Assembly (NCBI RefSeq): GCF_009709555.1
Contig: NZ_WJBG01000158.1
Coordinates: 104,222-168,221, forward strand
DNA: 64,000 nt
Origin: Streptomyces blattellae
Lineage (GTDB): Bacteria > Actinomycetota > Actinomycetes > Streptomycetales > Streptomycetaceae
Direction: 5' to 3'
Shown here piece after piece: positions 50,392 to 61,400 of the stretch. The translations under genes and the position numbers were made by a program. Numbering within the stretch: position 1 is the stretch's first letter; each line of letters begins with the position of its first letter. A model generated the notes under the pieces. It had not been told where the DNA came from and did not search any database. It was given only the letters and a program-made list of their open reading frames with translations.

Positions 50392-51336
50392 GACGAGCTG
50401 TGGATGAGCCTGAAGGCGTACGAGGGGCGGGCGACCGCCGTCGGGCGCGCGGGCAAGGATCCCGTCAACGAACCGATGATCCGGCACTGGTGCGAGGCGC
50501 TCGGCGACACCAACCCGGCGTACTCGGGAGCGGACGCCATCGCCCCGCCCACCATGCTCCAGGCATGGACCATGGGCGGCCTCTCCGGGCATACGGGACG
50601 CTCCCAGGCGTACGACGACCTGCTCACCCGCCTCGACGAGGCCGGCTGCACCTCGGTCGTCGCCACCGACTGCGAACAGGAGTATCTGCGCCCCCTGCGG
50701 CCCGGCGACGAGATCACCTTCGACGCGGTGATCGAGTCGGTGTCGGACCGCAAGACGACGAAGCTGGGCACGGGCTATTTCGTCACGACCCGCATGGACG
50801 TCCGGGTGGGACCGGACCTGGTCGGCACCCACCGCTTCCGCATCCTCAAGTACGCCCCCCTGCGGAAGACACCGACGGCCCCGACGGCCCCGAAGGCCCC
50901 CCGCCCCCGCCCGGTGATCAACCGCGACAACGCCGGCTTCTGGGAAGGAGTCGACCGCCATCGGCTCCTCATCCAGCGGTGCACCGGCTGCTCGACCCTG
51001 CGTTTCCCCTGGCTGCCGGGGTGCAACGCATGCGGCGGCCTGGACTGGGACACGGCGGAGGCGAGCGGCGAGGGCACGGTCTATTCGTACGTCGTGGTGC
51101 ACCATCCGCCGTTCCCGGCATTCGCGGAGTCCGCTCATGCAGCCGATGTGGCGGGCCCGTACGCCGTCGGCCTGATCGAGCTGGCGGAAGGCGTGCGGAT
51201 GATCAGCAACGTGGTGGGGGTGCCGTACGACAAGGTCCGCATCGGACTGCCGGTACGGCTCGAATTCCGGCGGCATGAGGATCCCGGCGGCTCGTTCGTG
51301 CTGCCGGTCTTCCGCGTCCACGGAGGCGAGGTCTGA
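50377..51336 (+). CDS. MaoC-DUF35 fusion protein (ChsH2-like)
   Basis: A 319-residue two-domain protein. The N-terminal hot-dog domain (about 1-165) is MaoC-like: VNEPMIRHWCEALGDTNPAY. The C-terminal DUF35 has a rubredoxin-like zinc ribbon, CTGCSTLRFPWLPGCNACGG, then an OB fold. In mycobacteria ChsH2 pairs with ChsH1 as hydratase, and its DUF35 domain docks the Ltp2 aldolase. The start lies in a 27-bp duplication, so GTG 50377 is likely but GTG 50386 is possible. A 2-codon gap precedes the next gene. Confidence 0.88.
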   Translation: MSEVHDELWMSLKAYEGRATAVGRAGKDPVNEPMIRHWCEALGDTNPAYSGADAIAPPTMLQAWTMGGLSGHTGRSQAYDDLLTRLDEAGCTSVVATDCEQEYLRPLRPGDEITFDAVIESVSDRKTTKLGTGYFVTTRMDVRVGPDLVGTHRFRILKYAPLRKTPTAPTAPKAPRPRPVINRDNAGFWEGVDRHRLLIQRCTGCSTLRFPWLPGCNACGGLDWDTAEASGEGTVYSYVVVHHPPFPAFAESAHAADVAGPYAVGLIELAEGVRMISNVVGVPYDKVRIGLPVRLEFRRHEDPGGSFVLPVFRVHGGEV

Positions 51337-51337
51337 C

Positions 51338-52816
51338 ATGGACTTCACGCCCACGCAGGAGCAGGCCGCCGCCCAGGAGCTGGCCGCGCGGATCTTCGGC
51401 GACCTCGCCACGCACGAACGGCTGACGGCCGCCGGCGCGGGCAGCGATCCGGAGCTGTGGAAGGCACTGTGCGCCGCAGGACTCGTCGGCGCCGTCCAGG
51501 AGGTGGGCCTGCTGGGCCTCGTACTCCTCCTGGAGGAGCAGGGCCGCACGACGGCCCAGGTGCCTTTCGCCGCCACCTGTGTGTACGGGCTGCTGGCGGT
51601 GTCGGCCCACGGCTCGGCGGAGCAGCGGGCGCGGCTGCTGCCGGGGATCATCGACGGCTCGGTGGTGGTCAGCGGGGGATTTCCGGCGCAGGGAGGGGTA
51701 CGGGCGACTGCGGGCGGCGAGCTGACCGGCACGGTCCCCGTCGTGCCCTGGCTGCGTGACGCCACGCATGTCCTGGTGGCCGACGCGGACCGGAAGCTGT
51801 GGCTGGTGCCGACCGCCGGCCACGCGGAGTGTCAGCCGGTCGAACTCACGGCGCCCTGGGCGGCAGGGCGGCTCGTGCTGGAGCGCACCGAAGCCGAGCG
51901 GCTTGGTGGGCTTGGTGGCAAGCGGCTTGGTGGGGCCGGTGATGGGCGGCTTGGTGGGTCCGGTGCCGGGGGGCTCGGTGGTCGCGGTGCTGGGCGGCTT
52001 GGTGGATCCGGTGCCGGGGGGCTCGGTGGTCGCGGTGCTGAGCGGCTCGGCAGGCCCGGTGCCGAACGGCTCGTCGGCGTCGGCGCAGCACGCCGCGGCG
52101 GACCCGATGGCGGCGCCGCGCACCTCGGCGGACCCGATGGCGGCGCCGCGCACCTCGGCGGATCCGATGATGGCGCCGCGCACCTCGGCGGATCCGATGA
52201 TGGCGCCGCGCACCTCGGCGGATCCGATGATGGCGCCGCGCACCTCGGCGGACCCGATGATGGCGCCGCGCACCTCGGCGGACCCGATGATGGCGCCGCG
52301 CACCTCCGCGGATCCGATGGCGGCGCCGCACACCCCGGCGGACCCGACGCGTACGCCGACGTCCTCGCCACCGCCCGCACCGCCTTCGCGGGTCTGCAGG
52401 CCGGTGTCTGTGCCGGTTCCCTCGCGCGGGCCGTGGCGCACACGAACACCCGGGAACAGTTCGGGCGACCGCTTGCCACCAAGCAGGCCGTCCAACTCCG
52501 GGCAGCGGACGCGTATATGGACACGGAGGCGATACGGGTGACGGCGTACGAGGCGGCCTGGCGGCGCGACACCGGGCTCCCCTACGCCTCGCATGCGCTG
52601 ACCGCCGCCTGGTGGGCGTCCGAGGCGGGCAGCCGGGTCGTACACGCGGGCCAGCATCTGCACGGCGGTGCGGGAGCCGACCTGGACCATCCGGTGCACC
52701 GGCACTTCCTGTGGGGCCGGCAGCTGGACGCGTATCTGGGATGTGGCCACGAACTGCTTCAGGAACTGGGCGAGTTGATCAAGGATGGGGAGGTGGCCGA
52801 GGCATGGGATCGGTGA
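51338..52816 (+). CDS. Acyl-CoA dehydrogenase (ChsE1/FadE28-like) with large repeat insertion
   Basis: A 492-residue dehydrogenase; close relatives are about 340 residues. Residues 1-187 are normal (MDFTPTQEQAAAQELAARIF; LLEEQGRTTAQVPFAATCVY). Residues about 188-337 are a Gly/Asp/His-rich insertion, first a Gly-Arg type with a 48-bp duplication, then eight 30-bp units each encoding ten residues such as GGSDDGAAHL. From about 338 normal sequence resumes (TAFAGLQAGVCAGSLARAVAHT; GGAGADLDHPVHRHFLW). The frame is open throughout, so it may be made with a long loop. Ends 12 bp inside the next gene. Confidence 0.85.
   Translation: MDFTPTQEQAAAQELAARIFGDLATHERLTAAGAGSDPELWKALCAAGLVGAVQEVGLLGLVLLLEEQGRTTAQVPFAATCVYGLLAVSAHGSAEQRARLLPGIIDGSVVVSGGFPAQGGVRATAGGELTGTVPVVPWLRDATHVLVADADRKLWLVPTAGHAECQPVELTAPWAAGRLVLERTEAERLGGLGGKRLGGAGDGRLGGSGAGGLGGRGAGRLGGSGAGGLGGRGAERLGRPGAERLVGVGAARRGGPDGGAAHLGGPDGGAAHLGGSDDGAAHLGGSDDGAAHLGGSDDGAAHLGGPDDGAAHLGGPDDGAAHLRGSDGGAAHPGGPDAYADVLATARTAFAGLQAGVCAGSLARAVAHTNTREQFGRPLATKQAVQLRAADAYMDTEAIRVTAYEAAWRRDTGLPYASHALTAAWWASEAGSRVVHAGQHLHGGAGADLDHPVHRHFLWGRQLDAYLGCGHELLQELGELIKDGEVAEAWDR
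51944..52039. repeat. 48-bp duplication inside the dehydrogenase insertion
   Basis: Two near-identical 48-bp copies (51944-51991 and 51992-52039), with degenerate pieces on both sides. Sixteen codons per copy, so the frame is kept. Confidence 0.85.
52101..52350. repeat. 30-bp tandem repeat, eight units, inside the dehydrogenase
   Basis: Eight consecutive exact 30-bp periods from 52111 to 52350, with a 10-bp partial before. Units differ by one to three bases. No spacers, so not a CRISPR array. Confidence 0.95.
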
Positions 52817-53208
52817 GGACCGGCGACCGACTGCCGCCGCTGGAGATCGAGATCACCCGCACGCTCATCGTGGCCGGAGCGATCGCCTCCCGGGACTACC
52901 AGGACGTGCACCACGACGCGGAGCTGGCCCGCCGGAACGGCTCCCCGGACATCTTCATGAACATCCTGACCACCAACGGCCTGGTGGGCCGCTACATCAC
53001 GGACCACTTCGGCCCGACCGCCGTGCTGCGCAAGGTGGCCATCAGGCTGGGCACGCCCAACTATCCGGGGGACACCATGGTCTTGACGGGGACGGTCGAG
53101 GAGTTCGACGGCGACACGGCGACGGTTCGGGTGGTGGGGGACAACGGCATCGGCAGACACGTGACCGGCACGGTGACCGTCACCGTACCGATGCAGGGTG
53201 CGCGATGA
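52804..53208 (+). CDS. MaoC-like dehydratase subunit (ChsH1-like)
   Basis: A 134-residue hot-dog protein. The hydratase-2 motif is YQDVHHDAELARRNGSPDIF, with Asp and His as catalytic candidates. It would form the ChsH1-ChsH2 heterotetramer with the MaoC domain of the previous-but-one gene. ATG 52804 lies within the end of the dehydrogenase gene, and its own stop overlaps the next ATG (ATGA), so the genes are coupled. Confidence 0.9.
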   Translation: MGSVRTGDRLPPLEIEITRTLIVAGAIASRDYQDVHHDAELARRNGSPDIFMNILTTNGLVGRYITDHFGPTAVLRKVAIRLGTPNYPGDTMVLTGTVEEFDGDTATVRVVGDNGIGRHVTGTVTVTVPMQGAR

Positions 53209-54368
53209 GCGCCCGAACCCCGGACGCCCTCGGCGGGCGGGCCGCGATCGTCGGCATCGGCGCCACCGAGTTCTCCAAGGACTCGGGCCGCAGCGAACTC
53301 CGGCTGGCCGTGGAAGCGGTGCGGGCCGCGCTGGACGACGCGGGGCTGACACCGGGGGACGTGGACGGGATGGTCACGTTCACGATGGACACCAGCCCGG
53401 AGATCACCGTGGCCCAGGCCTGCGGGATGGGCGAGCTGACCTTCTTCTCGCGTGTGCACTACGGCGGCGGGGCGGCCTGCGCGACAGTGCAGCAGGCGGC
53501 GCTCGCCATCGCCACAGGTGCGGCCGAAGTGGTGGTCTGCTACCGCGCGTTCAATGAGCGGTCGGGCCGGAGATTCGGCTCCGGAGTGCGGCACCGGGAG
53601 CCTTCGGCGGAGGGCGCGGCGCTGGGCTGGTCCCTGCCGTTCGGGCTGCTCACCCCGGCCTCCTGGGTGGCGATGGCGGCCCAGCGGTATCTGCACGCCT
53701 ATGGGCTGACCCCGGAGGTGTTCGGTCAGGTGGCCGTCGTGGACCGCAAGTACGCGGCGACCAACCCGGCGGCGTACTTCCACGGCAGACCGATCACGCT
53801 CGCCGAACACGCGGCCTCGCGCTGGATCGCCGAACCGCTCAGACTGCTGGACTGCTGTCAGGAGACGGACGGCGGTCAGGCCATCGTCGTCACCTCCGTG
53901 GAGCGGGCCCGCGACCTGCCGAACCCGCCGGCCGTCGTCGCGGCCGCGGCCCAGGGCGCGGGGCGCGCACAGGAGCAGATGACCAGCTACTACCGGGACG
54001 ACCTGACCGGCCTGCCGGAGATGGGCGTGGTGGCCCGTCAGCTGTGGCGCACCTCCGGGCTCGCCCCGGCCGACGTCGACGTGGGGATCCTGTACGACCA
54101 CTTCACACCGTTCGTGCTGATGCAGCTGGAGGCGTTCGGGTTCTGCGGAAAGGGTGAGGCCGCTGATTTCATGGCGGAGGAACGGCTGCCGGTCAATACA
54201 CACGGGGGACAGCTGGGGGAGGCGTATCTGCACGGGATGAACGGGATAGCGGAGGGGGTGCGGCAGCTGCGGGGCACATCCGTGAACCAGATACCGGGGA
54301 CCGGACGGGTCCTGGTGACCGCGGGGACGGGTGTGCCGACGTCGGGGCTGGTCCTGGCGGGAGCGTGA
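53205..54368 (+). CDS. Thiolase-like lipid-transfer protein / aldolase (Ltp2-like)
   Basis: A 387-residue thiolase-fold protein without the usual catalytic cysteine context. In characterised Ltp2, active-site tyrosines and not Cys carry out retro-aldol cleavage, removing propionyl-CoA. Candidate sites are ILYDHFTPF and GEAYLHGMNG. Other family parts: AAIVGIGATEFSK, VHYGGGAACATVQQAA, LPVNTHGGQLGEAY. It closes the five-gene igr-like operon and should act with the DUF35 domain of the ChsH2-like protein. The stop is followed by a GC-rich tandem repeat. Confidence 0.9.
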   Translation: MSARTPDALGGRAAIVGIGATEFSKDSGRSELRLAVEAVRAALDDAGLTPGDVDGMVTFTMDTSPEITVAQACGMGELTFFSRVHYGGGAACATVQQAALAIATGAAEVVVCYRAFNERSGRRFGSGVRHREPSAEGAALGWSLPFGLLTPASWVAMAAQRYLHAYGLTPEVFGQVAVVDRKYAATNPAAYFHGRPITLAEHAASRWIAEPLRLLDCCQETDGGQAIVVTSVERARDLPNPPAVVAAAAQGAGRAQEQMTSYYRDDLTGLPEMGVVARQLWRTSGLAPADVDVGILYDHFTPFVLMQLEAFGFCGKGEAADFMAEERLPVNTHGGQLGEAYLHGMNGIAEGVRQLRGTSVNQIPGTGRVLVTAGTGVPTSGLVLAGA

Positions 54369-54380
54369 GGCAGACGCCGC

Positions 54381-54590
54381 GCGGCACCCTGGCATCGGGG
54401 TCGCCGCGCCGGCATGGGCACCCTGGCATCGGGGTCGCTGCACTGGCGTGGGCCCCTGGCATCGGGGTCGCTGCACTGGCGTGGGCTTCCCGGCACCGGA
54501 TTGCCGCGCTGGCATGGGCACCCTCGCACCCGGGATCGCCGCGCCGGCATGGGCACCCCGGCATGGGTATCCCGGCACCGTGGTCGTAGC
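54381..54590. repeat. About 33-bp minisatellite after the Ltp2-like gene
   Basis: About six degenerate units of 33-34 bp with the core ctggcatcggggtcgc, starting about 20 bp after the gene's stop. No gene is supported between 54369 and 54735. Confidence 0.85.
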
Positions 54591-54735
54591 CCCCAGGGGT
54601 AAACCCGCAGTACGTGTCCTCCTACGGTCCACCCTCAGGAGGTGCCGTCGGCGCCACCCCTACAACCTGAGGGGGAGTGCGCTTCGGGACCTGCGGCCGA
54701 TCCGCCGGAGAGGGAGTCGCTCATAGCGTGGAGTC

Positions 54736-55284
54736 ATGACCAGAACCGTCTGCACCAGCGCTTCCCACGCCGCGACGCGGTCGCTGACGTACCCGTCGTT
54801 CTCGTCGTACGTCAAGGCGCGTCAGCCGGTGCTGCTGCGTACCGCCCGGTCGCTCACCGCGAACCCGAGCGACGCGGAGGATCTGCTGCAGACGGCGCTC
54901 ACCAAGACGTATGTCGCCTGGGAGCGGATCGAGGACCACCGTGCGCTCGACGGCTATGTGCGCCGGGCTCTGCTGAACACCCGAACGTCGCAGTGGCGCA
55001 AGCGCAAGGTCGACGAGTTCGCGTGCGACGAGCTGCCGGAGCCCGAGCCGGTCCCCGGCGGGGACGACCCGGCCGAGCAGCAGGCGCTGCACGACGCGAT
55101 GTGGCGGGCGATCTCCAAATTGCCCGCACGGCAGCGCGCGATGGTCGTCCTGCGGTACTACGAGGACCTCAGCGAAGCCCAGACGGCCGAGGTGCTCGGC
55201 GTCTCGGTGGGCACGGTGAAGTCGGCGGTGTCCCGCGCCCTCGGCAAGCTGCGCGAGGACCCGGAGCTGGGGCTGGTCCGCTAG
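54736..55284 (+). CDS. SigE-family ECF sigma factor
   Basis: A 182-residue sigma factor of the actinobacterial SigE-family (TIGR02983-like). Region 2: FSSYVKARQPVLLRTARSL and DAEDLLQTALTKTYVAWERI. Region 4: LPARQRAMVVLRYYEDLSEAQTAEVLGVSVGTVKSAVSRALGKLRE. No anti-sigma gene is adjacent. It stands between the igr-like operon and the acyl-CoA ligase, but a regulatory link is not shown. ATG 54736. Confidence 0.93.
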   Translation: MTRTVCTSASHAATRSLTYPSFSSYVKARQPVLLRTARSLTANPSDAEDLLQTALTKTYVAWERIEDHRALDGYVRRALLNTRTSQWRKRKVDEFACDELPEPEPVPGGDDPAEQQALHDAMWRAISKLPARQRAMVVLRYYEDLSEAQTAEVLGVSVGTVKSAVSRALGKLREDPELGLVR

Positions 55285-55390
55285 GGGCCTCTACGGCGTT
55301 CGGAGGTTCGGACGTTCGGCGCGGTGGTGCGGGGGCGTTCGGGCTGTCGGGCTGTCGGGCACAAGGATGCCTGACGTGCTGTGGCCTGTA

Positions 55391-55446
55391 CCGTTCCGCC
55401 GTCCCGCCGTCCCGCCGTCCCGCCGTCCCGCCGTCCCGCCGTCCCG
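55391..55446. repeat. 8-bp tandem repeat ccgtcccg
   Basis: One imperfect and six perfect copies, about 107 bp after the sigma-factor stop. An 8-bp period shifts frame with each copy. Confidence 0.9.
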
Positions 55447-55513
55447 TTACGGTGAAGGGCGCCTGGTGCGCCGTACCGTCCCACCATGGTGAACACAAGG
55501 TGACGTGATTGAC

Positions 55514-55554
55514 GTGATCGATCACCCGCGCCTGGTGACATACCCCGCGGTATG
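55514..55554. promoter_or_regulatory. Two palindromes before the acyl-CoA ligase
   Basis: GTGATCGATCAC (55514-55525) is a perfect 12-bp palindrome. CATACC-CCGC-GGTATG (55539-55554) is a perfect 6-bp dyad about 58 bp before the start codon, with the look of a TetR operator. The binding regulators are unknown. Confidence 0.6.
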
Positions 55555-55612
55555 TGAGCAGAATCAGCCCAGCCCTTACTACCGCGTAGGCAATGTCGCC
55601 CGGGAGGACGCC

Positions 55613-57265
<1,653 letters not shown>

Positions 57266-57288
57266 CGGACGGGGGCGTACGCCGGGCA

Positions 57289-57328
57289 GGGCACCCGCCT
57301 TCCTACGTTCCCTGCTCGGCGGGCGCCC
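57289..57328. terminator. Hairpin between convergent ligase and MFS remnant
   Basis: GGGCACCCGCC (57289-57299) can pair with GGCGGGCGCCC (57318-57328), with one A-C mismatch in plus-strand RNA and G-U in the other. A likely shared terminator. Confidence 0.55.
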
Positions 57329-57362
57329 GCCTCACCGCCGTATCGGACGCGGACGCCCGAAC

Positions 57363-58325
57363 TCACCGTCGTATCGAAGTAGCCACCCACCCCAACACCA
57401 GCCACACCCCGGCCACCGCGCACACCCCGCTCCAGCCCCAGTGGCTGAAGGCGCTCCCGGCGAGGGCTGACGCGATCGCGCCGCCCGCGAAACCGGCCAC
57501 GACATAGGCGGTGTTGGCGGTGGCGGGAGTGGAGGTGGTGGTCAGGGCCAGGGTCTGGTTGGCGATCTGGGAGGCGACCAGGGCCGCGTGGATCACGATG
57601 GCGGCGACGAACAGGGCCCACATCACGTGCCCGCCGAGCCAGAAGAGCGGTACGGACACGGCGGCGAGCGCAAACGCGGACCGTACGACCTTGGCGGCGC
57701 CGAAGCGGTCGACGAGTCCGCCCGCCAGCGGCGCGACCGCGCTGGCCGCGAGACCGAACAGGCCGAAGAGTCCGGCGGTGGCGGTGGTCAGGCCGTACGA
57801 CTCCCCCGTCAGCAGCAGGGCGATCAAGGTCCACAGGGCGCTCCAGGCGCCGAACATCCCGGCCTGCCGCAGGCATGCGCGCCACAGGTCGGGCGAGCGG
57901 CGCACGACTCCCGGCAGTGAGACGAGCCCGGCGAACAGCGGGCCGGTGTGCCGCAGCCCCTCGTCCGGCAGGACGAGCGCGGTGGCCAGGCCGAGTACGG
58001 CGGTCAGCACCGCGGCGCCGATGAACACCACCCGCCAGCCGAAGGCCTCCCAGACCAGCCCGCCGAGGACCCGCGCGGCGACGATCCCGGTGAACAGCCC
58101 CGCGATGACGGCGGCGACATGGCGGGCACGGCGTGCGGCGGGGGCGCGGGCAGCGACCAGCGGAACGAGCAGCTGGGGTACGACGGTCGTGGCGGAGGCG
58201 ATGAACACGGCGGCAGCGAGAGCCCCGGTGCCGGGGGCCGAGGAACCCGCGAGCAGCGCCAGCGCGGTGGCCGGGGAGAGCACGGTGACCAGTCGGCGCC
58301 GGGTATGCGCCCGCTGCGATGAGGG
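57363..58325 (-). pseudogene. MFS transporter, N-terminally truncated
   Basis: The open frame keeps about the last nine membrane helices of an MFS transporter (DUF/arabinose-efflux type), for example VLGLATALVLPDEG and WALFVAAIVIHAALV. The frame opens in the middle of the loop after helix 2, with RRRLVTVLSPATALALL, the second half of MFS motif A; a TGA at 58326-58328 lies directly upstream. The first about 80 residues and two helices are gone. GTG 58283 could start a 306-aa product. Most likely a deletion product. Confidence 0.7.
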
Positions 58326-58433
58326 TCAGCCGCGTTCGAGCAAAGCCGAGGACTTGAGGGAGCGACCAGCCAGGACGGCGCCGCAGCGTACCGACAACAC
58401 CTGGCGGAATTTCCACCATTTCCACCAATTCCG

Positions 58434-58478
58434 CCCGTTCGGCCCGTTCGGCCCGTTCGGCCCGTTCGGCCCGTTCGG
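58434..58478. repeat. 9-bp tandem repeat cccgttcgg
   Basis: Five perfect copies, 17 bp from the stop codon of the sensor protein gene (on the minus strand, just past its 3' end). Confidence 0.9.
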
Positions 58479-58494
58479 CCAGTTCCAGCGGAGC

Positions 58495-61400
58495 TCAGTT
58501 GGTGCCGATGCGGGCGAGCAGGTCCACGATCCGGCTCTGCACCTCCATGCTGGTGGACCGTTCCGCGAGGAACAGCACGGTCTCGCCGGACGCCAGCCGC
58601 GGCAGGTCGGCCTGGTCGACGGCGGCGGTGTAGACGACGAGCGGGGTGCGGTTGAGCTGCCCGTTCGCGCGCAGCCAGTCGACGATCCCGGCCTGCCGCC
58701 GATGGACCTGCAGCAGGTCCATCACCACGAGGTTCGGCCGGAACTGCCCCGCCAGCGTCACCGCGTCGGCATCGCTCGCCGCCCGCGCCACCTGCATCCC
58801 GCGCCGCTCCAGCGTCGCGGTCAGCGCCAGCGCGATCTCCGCATGCTCCTCGATCAGCAGAACACGCGGCGGATGCTGCTCACTGTCGCGGGGCGCGAGC
58901 GCCTTCAGCAGTACGGCGGGATCGGCGCCGTACGCCGCCTCCCGCGTCGCCTGCCCCAGCCCGGCCGTGACCATCACCGGCACCTGGGCGGCCACGGCCG
59001 CCTGCCGCAACGACTGCAGTGCCGTCCGCGTGATCGGCCCGGTCAGCGGATCGACGAACAGCGCGGCGGGGAAGGCGGCGATCTGCGCGTCGACCTCCTC
59101 GCGCGAGTTCACGATGACCGGCCGGTACCCGCGATCGCTCAGCGCCTGCTGTGTGGTGACGTCCGGCGCGGGCCACACCAGCAGCCGGCGCGGATTGTCC
59201 AGCGGCTCCGGCGGCAGCTCGTCGTCCATCGGCTGTGGCCGCGGCGGCTCCGAGACCTCGACGGCCCCACCGGGACCGTCCAGCGGCTCGGGCCCCTCGG
59301 CGGCGTTCTCGTCCGGTGCGCCTATGGCGTACGACCGTCCGGCGGCCTCGGTGGACTGTGCCAGCCGCGATCCGCGCGCCGACGTCTGCTCGCCCGAGGG
59401 ATGCGGCCGGGCCGCCTGGTCGGGCCGGTCGGGCGGTGTCCCCAGCTTTCGTCGCCGGCCGCCGCCCGTCTGCTGCGAGGGCGGCAGTGCCGCCGGCGCG
59501 GACGCCGCCTGCTGCACCTGCGCCGCCTGCCTGCTGAACGGCACCCCCTGCCCCAACGTCCGCACACTGATCGCCCGCCCCTGCGTGGAGTTGGGGTCCA
59601 CGGGAGCGACAGCGGCAGCGGCCGCCTCGGCGGGCAACGGCTGCGCGGCCCGCTGCTGCGCGGCGGTGTTCTCGGGCGGCAGGGGCGCGTTCGGTGGTAC
59701 GGGGGCGGCGGCACCGTTGGGAGGCACGGCGGCGCCGGTCGGGTTCGGCGGCGCCGGGGCGGGTGTGGCCGCGTTCGCCGGTACGGGGATGCCCGCGCCC
59801 GAACTGCCGTCGGCCGCGGGCCACGACTGGGGCGCGGGCGTGCCCTGGGGCCCACCGGCCTGACCGGGCGCGGCCTCCGTGGGGTGCGGGTGGCCAGCGG
59901 CGGTGTGCGGAGCAGGGCCTGCCGTCTGGACGCCGGCCGCCTGCGGGGCGGGCAGGCCGGGCTGCGGTGCGGGGGAGTTCTGAGCGTGGGTGCCCGGGGC
60001 GACTTGAGCAGCCGAGGCATCTGCGGCACCCGAGGCCCCCACGGCACCCGAGGCAGCAGCCTGGGCCGCGGGTGCGGGGCCTGCCTGCGTGGGACCTGCC
60101 TGCGCGGGGACCGGCTGCGCGGGGACCGGCTGCGCGGGGACCGGCTGCGCGGGGACCGGCTGCGTCGCCGGGCCCGTCTGCACCGGCTGGCCGGGGACCG
60201 TCGGTACGGGCTGCGCCTGAGCCGCGGCAGCCTGCTGGGCCACGGTCGCGCCGGGCCGGACGGGCGCGGCTGACTGCGTCGGCTGGGGTGCGCCGGGAAT
60301 GCCTGCCTGCGTCGACGGGTTCACGCCGGGCTGACTGGGTCGACCGGGCTGTCCGGGGACCGGGTGCCCCATGGGCGCCGCGCCTTCGTTCGCCTGCGCT
60401 GCCGGAACCGGTTGCCCCTGGGGCGTGGTCCCTGAAACCGGTTGCCCTGGGGACGCGTGTTGCGGAACCGGTTGCCCCGGTGTCGCCTGTGCCGCCGGAA
60501 CCCCGGTCCCCTGCGGCGGAACGGTCGCCCCCGGCTGTCCGGCCACGGCCTGCCTCGCCTGCCCAGGTGCACCCTGCCCGGCCCCCTGCTGCGCGGAAGC
60601 CCCTGTCGGCTCCGCCGCGGTTGCAGCCGCCGGCTGGGCGACCGCCCTCCGCCGACGTCCCGTCGGCGCGTTCGCGGGGTGCGGCTGCGGCGGGGTGTGG
60701 TCCTCGGACTGGTCGTGCGGTACGGCGTCGTGCCGCCCGTCGTCGATCAGCCCGTCGTCGATCAGCCCGTCGTCCATCGGGCCGTCGTCCATCAGCCCGT
60801 CGGCGATCAGGCCGTCATTGATCAGCCCGCCATTGATCAGGCCGTCCCCGGACGCACCGGGTGCCGGAATCTGTACGGGTGCCTGCTCCCGGGCGCCTCC
60901 GGGCGCCTGGTCGGCGTCGGCGGGCGGCAGGGCGAACACCGCGCGCGGGGCCGCTTCCTGTGCGGCGGCACGTTCGTTGGCGGCGGCCAGGGCACGCCGG
61001 CGCCGACCGGTCGGCTGCGCGTTCTCCGCGGCGGCCCGGTCGGGGGCAGCGGGCAGCGCGGGCGGCAGTGCCTGCTGGGCCCGGTTCTGCGCAGGCACGG
61101 CACCGTCGGGGGTGGGTACGCCCTGCGGCGGCACCGTACCGCCCAGGCCGGAACCGGAGGCCGCGGCCCCGGCGGCATGCTCTGCGGCCGTGACGACGGC
61201 ACCCTCGGACACCCCGGCAGCGGCCTCGACGCCCGTACCGGCCGCCGTACCAGCATCCGCACCCTCGGCAGGCCGTCCTCGCCGCCGCCCGGTACCCCCG
61301 GACCCGTCACCCGAAGCCTGCGCCGGAAGAGCGGCCGTACCCGGAGCCGCACCCGGCCCCTCGATCTCGGCCGCACGCCTCCTCCGCCGCCCGGTGGGCG

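Noticed and set aside
52101..52350. 30-bp repeats as a CRISPR array
   Set aside because: Units are contiguous with no spacers and lie in a coding frame.
51203..52750. 515-aa minus-strand frame across the dehydrogenase repeats
   Set aside because: The 30-bp units have no stop in several frames, so long frames arise by chance; the plus-strand dehydrogenase has real homology on both sides.
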